Source: an uncultured Paracoccaceae bacterium
GTDB lineage: Bacteria > Pseudomonadota > Alphaproteobacteria > Rhodobacterales > Rhodobacteraceae
Direction: 5' to 3'
Length of the DNA stretch: 64,000 bases
NCBI GenBank assembly: GCA_947500135.1
Contig: CANMQX010000008.1
Location: 62,001-126,000, forward strand
The translations under genes were made by a program, and so were the position numbers. This document shows positions 56,452 through 64,000 of the stretch, piece after piece (position 1 is the stretch's first letter; each line of letters opens with the position of its first letter). The notes beneath the pieces are model-generated. The model did no database searches and was not told the DNA's origin. It saw nothing but the letters and a program-made list of their open reading frames with translations.

Positions 56452-57240
56452 CTAACCCTTGCGAATGACCTTGGAAAAGGTTTCGAAAATCGGCTCGTTG
56501 GCGCAGATGATCTGACCATCAGCCAGAATATCGCCATCCGGTTGCAGCGGCTCAACGATACCACCGGCCTCGCGTACGATCACGATCCCGGCGGCGAGGT
56601 CCCAGGCCTGCAAACCACGTTCCCAGAACCCGTCATAGCGCCCCGCCGCGACATAGGCCAAGTCAAGCGCGGCAGCCCCGAAACGACGTACACCCGCACA
56701 GGCAGGCAAAAGGCGCGCCAGATCCTGCATAGTTTGCGGCAAATCTGCGCGGCCCGCAAAGGGCAGCCCAGTGGCAAAGATACTTTCGATCAGCCGGTGC
56801 CGCCCGGACACGCGCAGGCGGCTTTCATTCAGCCATGCGCCGCCGCCTTTTTCGGCATAGAACATCTCGTCCTTGGCAGGGTCATAGATCACCCCGGCGA
56901 CAATCTGGCCCTTATGTTCCAGCGCGATGGACACTGCCCAATGTGGTAGTCCATGCAGGAAATTCGTCGTCCCATCCAGTGGATCAACGATCCAGCGGCG
57001 GGTCGGATCATCACCTTCGATTTCCTTGCCTTCTTCGCCCAGAAACCCATAGGTGGGGCGGGCATGCATCAGTTCTTCCCTGATCGTTGCCTGGGCGGCC
57101 TTGTCGGCGCGGCTGACAAAATCGCCCGGACCTTTGCTACTGACCTGCAGGTTCTCGACCTCGCCAAAATCCTTTAGCAGCGCCCGGCCCGCCTTGCGGG
57201 CGGTTTTCATCATTACGTTCAGATTTGCGCTGCCAGCCAT
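56452..57240 (-). CDS. suhB: Inositol monophosphatase family protein (SuhB)
   Basis: 262 aa from the ATG at 57240 (MAGSANLNVMM), chosen for AAGGAGGCC immediately before it. Metal-binding motifs: GEEGKE at about residue 66, DPLDGTTNFLHGLPHWAVSI at about residue 83 and the C-terminal LQAWDLAAGIVIVREAGG. The first motifs mark IMPase/SuhB rather than HisN. SuhB also acts in rRNA maturation in enterobacteria. Divergent from the GGDEF-EAL gene. Confidence 0.93.
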   Translation of the reverse strand: MAGSANLNVMMKTARKAGRALLKDFGEVENLQVSSKGPGDFVSRADKAAQATIREELMHARPTYGFLGEEGKEIEGDDPTRRWIVDPLDGTTNFLHGLPHWAVSIALEHKGQIVAGVIYDPAKDEMFYAEKGGGAWLNESRLRVSGRHRLIESIFATGLPFAGRADLPQTMQDLARLLPACAGVRRFGAAALDLAYVAAGRYDGFWERGLQAWDLAAGIVIVREAGGIVEPLQPDGDILADGQIICANEPIFETFSKVIRKG

Positions 57241-57398
57241 CTTGGCCTCCTTCATGCGGACAAGGCGGGCGTATAGGCCCAAGACCCACGAGGAACAAGG
57301 GGCAAGAGCTTCTTAACTATGCAGAGATTAAGGCGACAGGATTAACCAGTTGTTGTGCAGATTTGTCCATAAGGGCGCAAGGAGGTTCACCAACCGAT

Positions 57399-59357
57399 AT
57401 GCGCCGCAATTTGATCGACCAGTTTTTGCACCAAACACAAATCGCGGGGCTGATTTCCGGCCGCGATGTAGCCAAAAGGCTGTCCACGGGCGCCATGATC
57501 GCGCTGGTCTGCATATATGCGGGATTTCAAGATCAGACGCTGATGGTTTGTGCGTCCATTGTGCTGCTTGAGTTGATCGTCTTTCCGCTAAACAAACGTG
57601 CCGCACAGTTTGACCGCCCCATCGGCCTGACGGCGGCCATCCCGATTTTCCTGTTGAACTGGGTGTCGATGGTGCCGTTTCTGGCGTTTTCTATCATTCT
57701 GTCGCAAAGCGCATCTTTGCCGTTTGTGCTGGCCGGATATATCTGGGCTTTTGGCGTTTTTGTGCATGTAACCAATGCGTTCGGCTTGCTGCCCTTTTAC
57801 AACTGGACGCAGATGGCACCGGCCTTTGCGACCATATTTTGGATGTTGTGGAACTTGTCGCAAAACCCCGTCTATGACGCTCCGTCCATTGAATGGGGCA
57901 TCGCATTGGCGCTGATGGTGGTTTACGTCGTCAATACATTCGACACGATGATGCGGCAGAAAGACACCCATAATGCGTTGAACCGCGCACGCAAGGAAGC
58001 GAATGCGCGGCTGGCCGAGCTGGAGCATCTGTCGCGCTATGACAGCCTGACTGATCTGATGAACCGCCGCGCCTTTGACGAGACATTGCAACAACAGATG
58101 ACTGAGTCGCGGGAAAAGCTGGGCGTCACTGTTTTCCTGATTGATCTGGATGGTTTCAAGCCCATCAATGACAGCTATAGCCACACCGCAGGCGACGCCG
58201 TTCTTATCGAAACCGCGGAACGGTTGCGCCAGCTTGCCCGCCAATATGGCGGCAAGGCGGCCCGATTGGGCGGTGATGAATTCGCGATCATGCGGCACAA
58301 TATCTCTGACGCTGAACAGGCACGTGCCTTTGGCAGCACAATCGCAGTCGCGTTGAACAAGCCGATTACGTTTGAACAAAAGACGCTGACGATTGGGGCA
58401 AGTGTCGGGATCGCTATGCAAAGCCAGGGGATCATGGCCCCCGCTGACCTGCTATCAGGTGCTGATCAGGCGATGTTCGTTGCGAAGGATCAGCCTGATA
58501 CTGATGCCGTCATTTACAAAAAAGACGCCTTTCCTGTTCGTCCCAGCCTAGAGGATCGAGAGACCCTTCTGACCGCCATGCGTAACGATGAGATATCCCC
58601 GTTTTATCAACCAAAAACCTGTATCGAGACCGGCAAGATCATGGGGTTTGAGGCGTTGTCCCGCTGGCAGAACCCCGAACGAGGTCTGCTTTTCCCGGCA
58701 AGTTTCATCCCTGTTATCAACGATTTGTCCCTGCAGGGTGAATTCATGATCCACACGGCACGGCGCGTTCTGGAGGATATTTCGCAATGGAAGGCCGAAG
58801 GGTTTGACCCGGGCCAAGTGTCGATCAACCTGTCAGAGGTGACTTTGGCCACCCTTTCGGGCCGGGACGAGTTGATGGAACTGGTCGCGCAATATCCGGC
58901 CGTCAGGCATCACCTGACCTTTGAGATTACCGAAGATATTTTCATCACCCGATCTGCGGATATCATTCAGCAATCAATCAAGATCTTCCGCAGTGCGGGC
59001 ATTCGCATATCGCTTGATGATTTTGGCACCGGGTTCGCATCGTTCCAGCATCTGCGCGAGTTGGAATTCGACGAATTGAAACTGGACACTGCATTTGTCC
59101 ACGATCTGGGTGTGGATCCTGCCGCAACGGTGCTGATTGATGGGTTCCTGACCATTGGTGAAGGTTTGGGGGTTCAGGTTATTGCCGAAGGTGTCGAGCG
59201 CAAACAACAGCTTGAGCTCCTGCGCGGGCTGGGCTGCCAGATTGTCCAAGGTCACTATTTCGGGGCAGCGATGCCATTTTCAGAAACGCTACTGCGGCTG
59301 GCAGTTGGCGATACGGCTGCGACGATCGCGAAGGCTAGACAGGATAATGCCGCATGA
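57399..59357 (+). CDS. Membrane-bound GGDEF-EAL protein
   Basis: 652 aa from the ATG at 57399 (MRRNLIDQFLHQT), with AAGGAGG upstream at slightly long spacing. Several hydrophobic helices occupy residues about 30-185. The GGDEF domain (about 215-375) has RLGGDEFAIM intact; no RxxD inhibition site stands five residues before it. The EAL domain (about 395-640) has FEALSRWQNP, the segment DDFGTGFASFQHLRELEFD and IAEGVE, so phosphodiesterase residues look complete. Either or both activities on cyclic di-GMP are possible. Confidence 0.93.
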   Translation: MRRNLIDQFLHQTQIAGLISGRDVAKRLSTGAMIALVCIYAGFQDQTLMVCASIVLLELIVFPLNKRAAQFDRPIGLTAAIPIFLLNWVSMVPFLAFSIILSQSASLPFVLAGYIWAFGVFVHVTNAFGLLPFYNWTQMAPAFATIFWMLWNLSQNPVYDAPSIEWGIALALMVVYVVNTFDTMMRQKDTHNALNRARKEANARLAELEHLSRYDSLTDLMNRRAFDETLQQQMTESREKLGVTVFLIDLDGFKPINDSYSHTAGDAVLIETAERLRQLARQYGGKAARLGGDEFAIMRHNISDAEQARAFGSTIAVALNKPITFEQKTLTIGASVGIAMQSQGIMAPADLLSGADQAMFVAKDQPDTDAVIYKKDAFPVRPSLEDRETLLTAMRNDEISPFYQPKTCIETGKIMGFEALSRWQNPERGLLFPASFIPVINDLSLQGEFMIHTARRVLEDISQWKAEGFDPGQVSINLSEVTLATLSGRDELMELVAQYPAVRHHLTFEITEDIFITRSADIIQQSIKIFRSAGIRISLDDFGTGFASFQHLRELEFDELKLDTAFVHDLGVDPAATVLIDGFLTIGEGLGVQVIAEGVERKQQLELLRGLGCQIVQGHYFGAAMPFSETLLRLAVGDTAATIAKARQDNAA

Positions 59358-59369
59358 AGCCCCGCGGGT

Positions 59370-60275
59370 CTACGCCACTTGCATCTTGACCGCTTCCTGT
59401 TTTGCCAACCGGATCAGATGGGCCATGTAAGGTCGCGCCGTATCATCGGACCGGGTCGCGGCATAAAGCCTGCGGGTGATACCACCATGGGTCAGCGGGC
59501 GTGTGATGTAATCCGAATTGTAGCGCACCTGCCGCACCACCCAATCGGGCAGGACCGCCACACCCCGGTTTGATGCCACAAGCAGCAGGATGACGGCCGT
59601 AAGTTCGACCTGCCGTACTGCGGCCGGTTCGACCTTTGCCGGTGTCAGAAGTTGCGAAAATATATCCAGACGCGCCCGATCGACCGGGTAGGTGATCAGG
59701 GTTTCGCCCCGGAAATCCTCTGCCTCGATCACCGTTTTGGCCGCCAGCGGATGTGACGCAGAGGCGACAAAGACGGGTTCATAATCGAAAAGCGGTGTAA
59801 AATCAGTTTCTGGCAGGTCCTCCGGATCGGAAGACACGACCAAATCCACTTCTTCCTTGCGCAGGGCGGGCAGCGCATCAAAGGCCAGGCCGGGCCGGAT
59901 ATCAACGTCGACCTCTGGCCAGGCCCGGCGGAATTGTTCCAGCACCGGAAACAACCATTCGAAACAGGCATGGCATTCAATCGCGATATGCAACCGGCCC
60001 GCGCTGCCTGCGATAAGGCCGGAAAACTCTGCCTCCAATGCCGCGACGCGGGGCAGGATCGCCTCTGCTGCGGCCAGCATTTTCATGCCTGCGGCTGACA
60101 GTTTCAACGGTTTGGAACGACGCACGAAAAGTTCCACCCCAGCCTGATCTTCGATCCCTTTGATCTGATGGCTGAGCGCGCTTTGGGTGATGTTCAGCTG
60201 ATCCGCAGCCCGCGCCAAACCGCCGGTGTCGTGAATCGCTTTGATCGTCCGTAAATGTCGGAATTCGATATGCAT
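59370..60275 (-). CDS. metR: LysR-family regulator MetR-like
   Basis: 301 aa from the ATG at 60275 (MHIEFRHLRTIKAI). The winged helix shows LARAADQLNITQSALSHQIK, the MetR-like pattern, and the effector domain starts about residue 90. It is divergent from metF, and an exact TGAA-N5-TTCA box lies between them. In other bacteria MetR senses homocysteine and activates methionine genes. Confidence 0.92.
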   Translation of the reverse strand: MHIEFRHLRTIKAIHDTGGLARAADQLNITQSALSHQIKGIEDQAGVELFVRRSKPLKLSAAGMKMLAAAEAILPRVAALEAEFSGLIAGSAGRLHIAIECHACFEWLFPVLEQFRRAWPEVDVDIRPGLAFDALPALRKEEVDLVVSSDPEDLPETDFTPLFDYEPVFVASASHPLAAKTVIEAEDFRGETLITYPVDRARLDIFSQLLTPAKVEPAAVRQVELTAVILLLVASNRGVAVLPDWVVRQVRYNSDYITRPLTHGGITRRLYAATRSDDTARPYMAHLIRLAKQEAVKMQVA

Positions 60276-60309
60276 CTGTGAGCCGCCTTCATAATTGTTT
60301 TGAAGGTTA

Positions 60310-60322
60310 TGAATTAGCTTCA
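60310..60322. promoter_or_regulatory. MetR box between metR and metF
   Basis: TGAATTAGCTTCA is an exact match to TGAA-N5-TTCA, the MetR consensus. It lies 48 bases before the metF start and 35 bases before the metR start. Confidence 0.82.
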
Positions 60323-60369
60323 AGTTCATAAAGGTGCGACAAGGTCAGCGCAAGAGAGAGGTCTGCCCC

Positions 60370-61236
60370 ATGTCCGCACCAGCTGTTTCCTTTGAATTCT
60401 TTCCGCCCAAATCGCTTGAGGCGTCATTCCGGCTGTGGGATTGCGTGAACACGCTGGCTCCGCTTGATCCCAAATTCGTCTCGGTCACCTATGGCGCAGG
60501 CGGGACAACCCGCAAACTGACCCACGAGGCGGTGACGACAATCCATCGCACCAGCGGGTTGAATGTGGCGGCACATCTAACTTGCGTGGATGCCACCAAG
60601 GCAGAAACGCTAGAGATTGCGGCGGGCTATGCTGAGTCTGGTGTCACGGACATTGTCGCATTGCGCGGCGATGCACCAAAGGGTGCCGCAAAATTTGTAG
60701 CGCATCCAGACGGTTTCGCCAGTTCCGTGGACCTAATTGCAGTCCTGGCCGAGACCGGCGATTTCAACATCCGTGTTGGTGCCTATCCTGAAAAACACCC
60801 TGATGCTGCGGATCAGGCGGCAGATATCGCCTTTCTGAAACGTAAGCTGGATGCTGGTGCAACATCGGCCATCACGCAGTTCTTTTTCGAGGCCGAAACA
60901 TTTTTCCGGTTTCGTGATGCTTGTGCCAAAGCCGGGATCGACGCCCCGATCATTCCGGGCATCTTGCCGATTGAGAACTGGAACGGCGCACGTAAATTTG
61001 CCGAAAGCTGCGGCACATCTATCCCGCAGGTCGTGTCGGACGCTTTCACAAATGCGACCCGCGATGGCACGACTGACCTGCTGGCCACAGCATTGGCGGC
61101 AGAGCTGTGCGATGATCTGATCCAGGGCGGCGTTGATCATCTGCATTTCTACACGCTCAACCGGCCGGAACTGACGCGTGACGTGTGCCATGCGCTTGGC
61201 GTGACGCCAAAACTGCGGTTGCAAAACGTCGCCTAA
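60370..61236 (+). CDS. metF: Methylenetetrahydrofolate reductase
   Basis: 288 aa from the ATG at 60370 (MSAPAVSFEFFPPK), with GAGAGAGG upstream. FAD enzyme making 5-methyl-THF for methionine synthesis. Family segments: SFEFFPPKS, FVSVTYGAGGTTRK, HLTCVDATK, ALRGDAPKG and the C-terminal HFYTLNRPEL. Length is typical. Adjacent to metR, which should control it. Confidence 0.96.
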   Translation: MSAPAVSFEFFPPKSLEASFRLWDCVNTLAPLDPKFVSVTYGAGGTTRKLTHEAVTTIHRTSGLNVAAHLTCVDATKAETLEIAAGYAESGVTDIVALRGDAPKGAAKFVAHPDGFASSVDLIAVLAETGDFNIRVGAYPEKHPDAADQAADIAFLKRKLDAGATSAITQFFFEAETFFRFRDACAKAGIDAPIIPGILPIENWNGARKFAESCGTSIPQVVSDAFTNATRDGTTDLLATALAAELCDDLIQGGVDHLHFYTLNRPELTRDVCHALGVTPKLRLQNVA

Positions 61237-61270
61237 ACCGCCAGCCTTGGGAAAAACCACCCGAGGCCTG

Positions 61271-61756
61271 ATGTTCACCGCCACCACATTAGAAGAGCTG
61301 CCCGACCAGACCACCGTTCTGTCGCTTTCGGGCCTGGAATTCATGCAAGCCATGCTGCGTGGCGAGATTGCACGCCCGCCGATTTCTGATCTGTTGAACT
61401 ATTCGCTGGATCAAGTCGCACCGGGTAAAGTCACCTTTCGTGGCACACCCGAATTCGGGCACACCAACCCGCTAAGTGGCGTGCATGGCGGCTGGTATGG
61501 CACATTGCTGGACAGTTGCATGGCCTGCGCCGTGATGACGATGGTGCCAAAAGGCTCCGTCTATACCACGTTGGAATATAAGGTGAACCTGACCCGTGCG
61601 ATCCCGTTGGGGACAGAAATTCTGGCCGTGGGCGAGATTGATCATGTGGGCCGCAGCACTGGTATCGCCCATGGGGAAATCAGGGGTGCCAACGATGGCA
61701 AACTTTATGCCACCGGATCAACCACTTGCCTGATCATGAAGATCGCCGACGGCTGA
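61271..61756 (+). CDS. PaaI-type hotdog thioesterase
   Basis: 161 aa from the ATG at 61271 (MFTATTLEELPDQ), with GAGG just before. The hotdog core shows GVHGGWYGTLLDSCMACAV at about residue 75 (HGG motif) and VYTTLEYKVNLTRAI, followed by VGRSTGIAHGEI. Predicted to hydrolyse an acyl-CoA thioester; the acyl group is unknown. Its last 39 bases overlap the convergent DUF2235 gene. Confidence 0.9.
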   Translation: MFTATTLEELPDQTTVLSLSGLEFMQAMLRGEIARPPISDLLNYSLDQVAPGKVTFRGTPEFGHTNPLSGVHGGWYGTLLDSCMACAVMTMVPKGSVYTTLEYKVNLTRAIPLGTEILAVGEIDHVGRSTGIAHGEIRGANDGKLYATGSTTCLIMKIADG

Positions 61757-62791
61757 GGCCTGTTCTAGTTCATCCGTCACGCTTTCATGTATGCTTTCCG
61801 ACACATCACGCCCGATGATCCGCCGCCTGCGTGACAGAAAAATCTTGGACCAACCCCGCCAATTGCCGATGGAGGGGGCGTAGACGTTTTCTTCAAACCG
61901 GGTCCGCCAGCCGTCAGGCAAGGTCACCCCGCACATTTCCAACCGGCTAAGCATCCAGACAAGCGGGATATTGGCCAGAGGCCGCGCTTGGGGGTGAACA
62001 CCCACCTGCCCGCCAACATCGCCATGATTGCCTCGGAACCAAACCTGTTCAATATTGCCCGTCCAACCGGGCGGGCAGGCCCACAGCACGGGCGCGTAAG
62101 CCTCGCGCCGTTCATCAAGGGCCAGCGCATGAAATCCGTTGCGTACATGCGACCCCAGAGTGTGATTGTGGAAATCATGTTGCGCCAATGCCCAGCGCCA
62201 GACAATGGGAAGTCTCAAACCCAGCGCCTTAACCGTGTCCCATACCGCGACCGCTTCGATTTGCACGTCTTTATGGCAATAAAGTTCGCGGAACTTGAGC
62301 GCGACTGGCCCGCGCGCACCGGTTCGGTAGTGCCGATAAGCCTGCCGGATCGCCCGCACGGTGGCGCAATCTGCCCGCACCAGCCCGACCAAGTCAATGA
62401 CACCCGCCAATGACCGCACCGCATAGGCCCCACGCGAGTAGCCGACAAGAATGATGTCATCGCCGGGCCGGTAGCGGGATGCGACAACCCCGTAAGCCCG
62501 TTCAATCTGCCGGTTGATGCCTTTGCCGGTCATCACGCCCCAGGTCCCTGCCCAGTCGCGCCATTGGATGCCCGCCTCGTAATGGATTGTCAGATTTTCG
62601 CGACTGCTCGCCTCTGACAGCAGTTTGAATGTCAGGCCTGCATTGGTTTCCCATCCCGGTTCAAGCGACGACATGGTGCCGTCCAGAATGATCACATGAG
62701 TGGCAGGGCCGCGCCGCCTGAGCGCTCCTTCTTCGGATCGGGCGCGCCGTCTAAAAAGTCCAAAGAACCAATCACGCAGCTGCACTGTCAC
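61718..62791 (-). CDS. DUF2235 alpha/beta hydrolase
   Basis: 357 aa from the GTG at 62791. The domain, akin to T6SS phospholipase Tle1 and fungal homologues, has a nucleophile motif GYSRGAYAVRSLAG at about residue 128 and a late RGNHGDVGG at about residue 267, with HVIILDGTMSSLEPGWETN near the start. No signal peptide and no type VI neighbours (VgrG, PAAR, immunity gene) are visible, so an effector role is not supported. Its start lies inside the end of the coxL-like gene (20-base overlap). Confidence 0.88.
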   Translation of the reverse strand: MTVQLRDWFFGLFRRRARSEEGALRRRGPATHVIILDGTMSSLEPGWETNAGLTFKLLSEASSRENLTIHYEAGIQWRDWAGTWGVMTGKGINRQIERAYGVVASRYRPGDDIILVGYSRGAYAVRSLAGVIDLVGLVRADCATVRAIRQAYRHYRTGARGPVALKFRELYCHKDVQIEAVAVWDTVKALGLRLPIVWRWALAQHDFHNHTLGSHVRNGFHALALDERREAYAPVLWACPPGWTGNIEQVWFRGNHGDVGGQVGVHPQARPLANIPLVWMLSRLEMCGVTLPDGWRTRFEENVYAPSIGNWRGWSKIFLSRRRRIIGRDVSESIHESVTDELEQASAVGDLHDQASG

Positions 62792-64000
62792 CCTTCGCCA
62801 ATTTTATTGCCTGCCAAATCCGATGTGGCGTGAACGGCATATCCACCTTGCGCACCCCGGTCTCCCAAAGCGCGTCGATCACCGCGTTGCTGATGGCGGC
62901 CAATGCACCGACTGTACCCGCTTCACCACAGCCTTTCATCCCCATGGGATTATAGAGCGACGGCGTGCATTCTGTCGAAAATCCGATCATAGGAATATCA
63001 TCCGCGCGGGGCATGGCGTAGTCCATAAACGATGCGGTGAGCAGTTGACCGTCTTCATCAAACACCACCCGTTCGGTCAGCGCCTGCCCGACCCCCTGGG
63101 CAACACCACCATGCACCTGCCCTTCGGCCAGCATCGGGTTGATCAGGTTACCAAAGTCATCGACCACAGTGTAGCGGTCAACGGTGACAACGCCGGTTTC
63201 GGGGTCGATCTCAACCTCTGCTACATGTGCGCCATTGGGGAAGCTGCGATTGTCCAGCTTGATCCGCGCGGAATGGGTCAACAGATCGTCGCGGCCAGCA
63301 TCTCGGGCCATATCGGCCACCTCCAACATGGTGGGGGTTAGGTTGGACCCCGCGATGCGGAACCGTTCATCATCAAAGCTGACGGCGGACGCATCCACGC
63401 CCTCCGCCTCGGCCAGAAATGCGGTAAAGCCCGCTAGCATCACCTCAACCGTGGCCAGCGTGGCTGTGTTCTGCACAGTGACGGAGCGTGACCCACCCGT
63501 GCCACCGCCCGTGGCGATCCGATCGCTGTCACCTTGCACAACGGTAATCCGATCTGCCGGAATGCCAGTCTGATCTTCCAGAAACTGGGCATAGACCGTT
63601 TCGTGCCCCTGCCCGTTTGACTGGGTGCCGACATAGATCAGGGCGCCACCGTCGGCGAATTCCACCGTCGTTGTCTCTGCCGGATCCCCAAGGATGCTTT
63701 CGATGTAATAGCATAGCCCCTGCCCCCGCAATTTACCCGCCGCTTGGGACGCCGCCCGGCGCGCGGCAAAACCGGACCTGTCCGCCTCTCGCCCAGCGCT
63801 GCCCAGCACCTGCATAAAATCACCCACGTCATAGGTCACGCCGCTGACTGTCGTATAAGGAAACTGTGAAGGGGTGATGAAGTTCTTTTCCCGCAACTCC
63901 CACGGGTCCACTCCCAATTGGCGAGCGGCCTCATCCATGATCCGTTCCAGCACAAAAATCGCCTCTGGCCGTCCGGCCCCGCGATAGGCATCAACTGGTG
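62772..64000 (-). CDS. Molybdenum hydroxylase large subunit, CoxL-like form II (5' part outside)
   Basis: About 409 codons are visible and the frame is open at 64000. The first visible segment reads VDAYRGAGRPEAIFVLE: AYRGAGR is the form II signature (form I carbon-monoxide dehydrogenases have AYRCSFR). Near the end GMKGCGEAGTVGALAAIS contains the catalytic-Glu loop of xanthine-oxidase-family enzymes. Substrate may be an aldehyde, CO or other compound; form II alone does not prove CO oxidation. Medium and small subunits must lie beyond the window if present. Confidence 0.93.
   Translation of the reverse strand, partial: PVDAYRGAGRPEAIFVLERIMDEAARQLGVDPWELREKNFITPSQFPYTTVSGVTYDVGDFMQVLGSAGREADRSGFAARRAASQAAGKLRGQGLCYYIESILGDPAETTTVEFADGGALIYVGTQSNGQGHETVYAQFLEDQTGIPADRITVVQGDSDRIATGGGTGGSRSVTVQNTATLATVEVMLAGFTAFLAEAEGVDASAVSFDDERFRIAGSNLTPTMLEVADMARDAGRDDLLTHSARIKLDNRSFPNGAHVAEVEIDPETGVVTVDRYTVVDDFGNLINPMLAEGQVHGGVAQGVGQALTERVVFDEDGQLLTASFMDYAMPRADDIPMIGFSTECTPSLYNPMGMKGCGEAGTVGALAAISNAVIDALWETGVRKVDMPFTPHRIWQAIKLAKGDSAAA

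Noticed and set aside
57588-58421. 277-codon minus-strand frame
   Set aside because: Antisense to the GGDEF-EAL gene, which has intact motifs.
61718-62791. Type VI secretion effector
   Set aside because: DUF2235 suggests it, but there is no VgrG, PAAR, chaperone or immunity-like gene beside it.
1-64000. CRISPR arrays, prophage, rRNA operon, riboswitches
   Set aside because: No regularly spaced repeats, phage structural genes or rRNA were seen, and no leader matched a known riboswitch by eye.

Overview
The window reads as chromosomal DNA of a marine alphaproteobacterium of the Rhodobacterales (Roseobacter group). The evidence is the short ProRS without an insertion domain, an HdaA-type replication regulator next to a ppk-ppx pair, a propionyl-CoA carboxylase/methylmalonyl-CoA mutase locus with a PccR-type (ScfR family) regulator, a betICBA plus choXWV locus for choline-O-sulfate and choline, a divergent putR-putA pair, and many small roseobacter-type conserved genes. 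Coding is dense on both strands. No prophage, CRISPR array, rRNA operon or intact mobile element is visible. Both ends cut genes: a peroxiredoxin at base 1 and a CoxL-type molybdenum hydroxylase at base 64000.

1-13 kb: peroxiredoxin-proS; two secreted proteins (one alanine-rich, one a LysM-substrate-binding fusion) ending in a strong terminator; a YceI protein; an AI-2E-type permease-hdaA-ppk-ppx run; a small secreted protein; and a minus-strand string of methylmalonyl-CoA mutase, VOC protein, TerB/DnaJ protein and an endonuclease/exonuclease/phosphatase protein. 15.5-24.2 kb: propionyl-CoA assimilation. pccB and pccA are separated by three very small genes, with an MFS transporter and pccR divergent from pccB; TTTGC-containing repeats lie in front of both pccB and pccR. 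A DUF465 gene behind pccR has a perfect FNR/FnrL-type box upstream.

24.3-33.4 kb: a secreted nuclease, then betI-betC-betB-(small membrane protein)-betA on the minus strand. The divergent choX-choW-choV uptake genes share with betI a short intergenic region carrying an inverted repeat that fits a BetI operator. Together they import choline, release it from choline-O-sulfate and oxidise it to glycine betaine. 33.4-49.4 kb is mostly housekeeping: hydrolase, DMT transporter, YebC, SLC13 permease, YmdB, 5-formyl-THF cyclo-ligase, MgtE, guanine and 8-oxoguanine deaminases, HisN, XRE regulator, quinone reductase, LysR/DUF1127 pair, Bax-inhibitor protein and RlmB.

49.4-50.9 kb is the one accessory-looking stretch. 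It holds tRNA-Tyr, a decayed integrase gene just behind it, a deleted IS3-type transposase remnant, tRNA-Leu, and a partial second copy of a tRNA-Leu. I read it as the scar of one or more lost elements. 50.9-64 kb returns to core genes: TPR protein, putR/putA, rhomboid protease, suhB, a GGDEF-EAL protein, metR/metF with an exact MetR box between them, a thioesterase, a DUF2235 hydrolase and the coxL-like gene.

I found no clearly undescribed multi-gene system. The most promising leads are the small genes inside the pcc and bet loci, the alanine-rich protein beside the LysM-substrate-binding fusion, the FnrL-box DUF465 gene, and the tRNA-associated scar.
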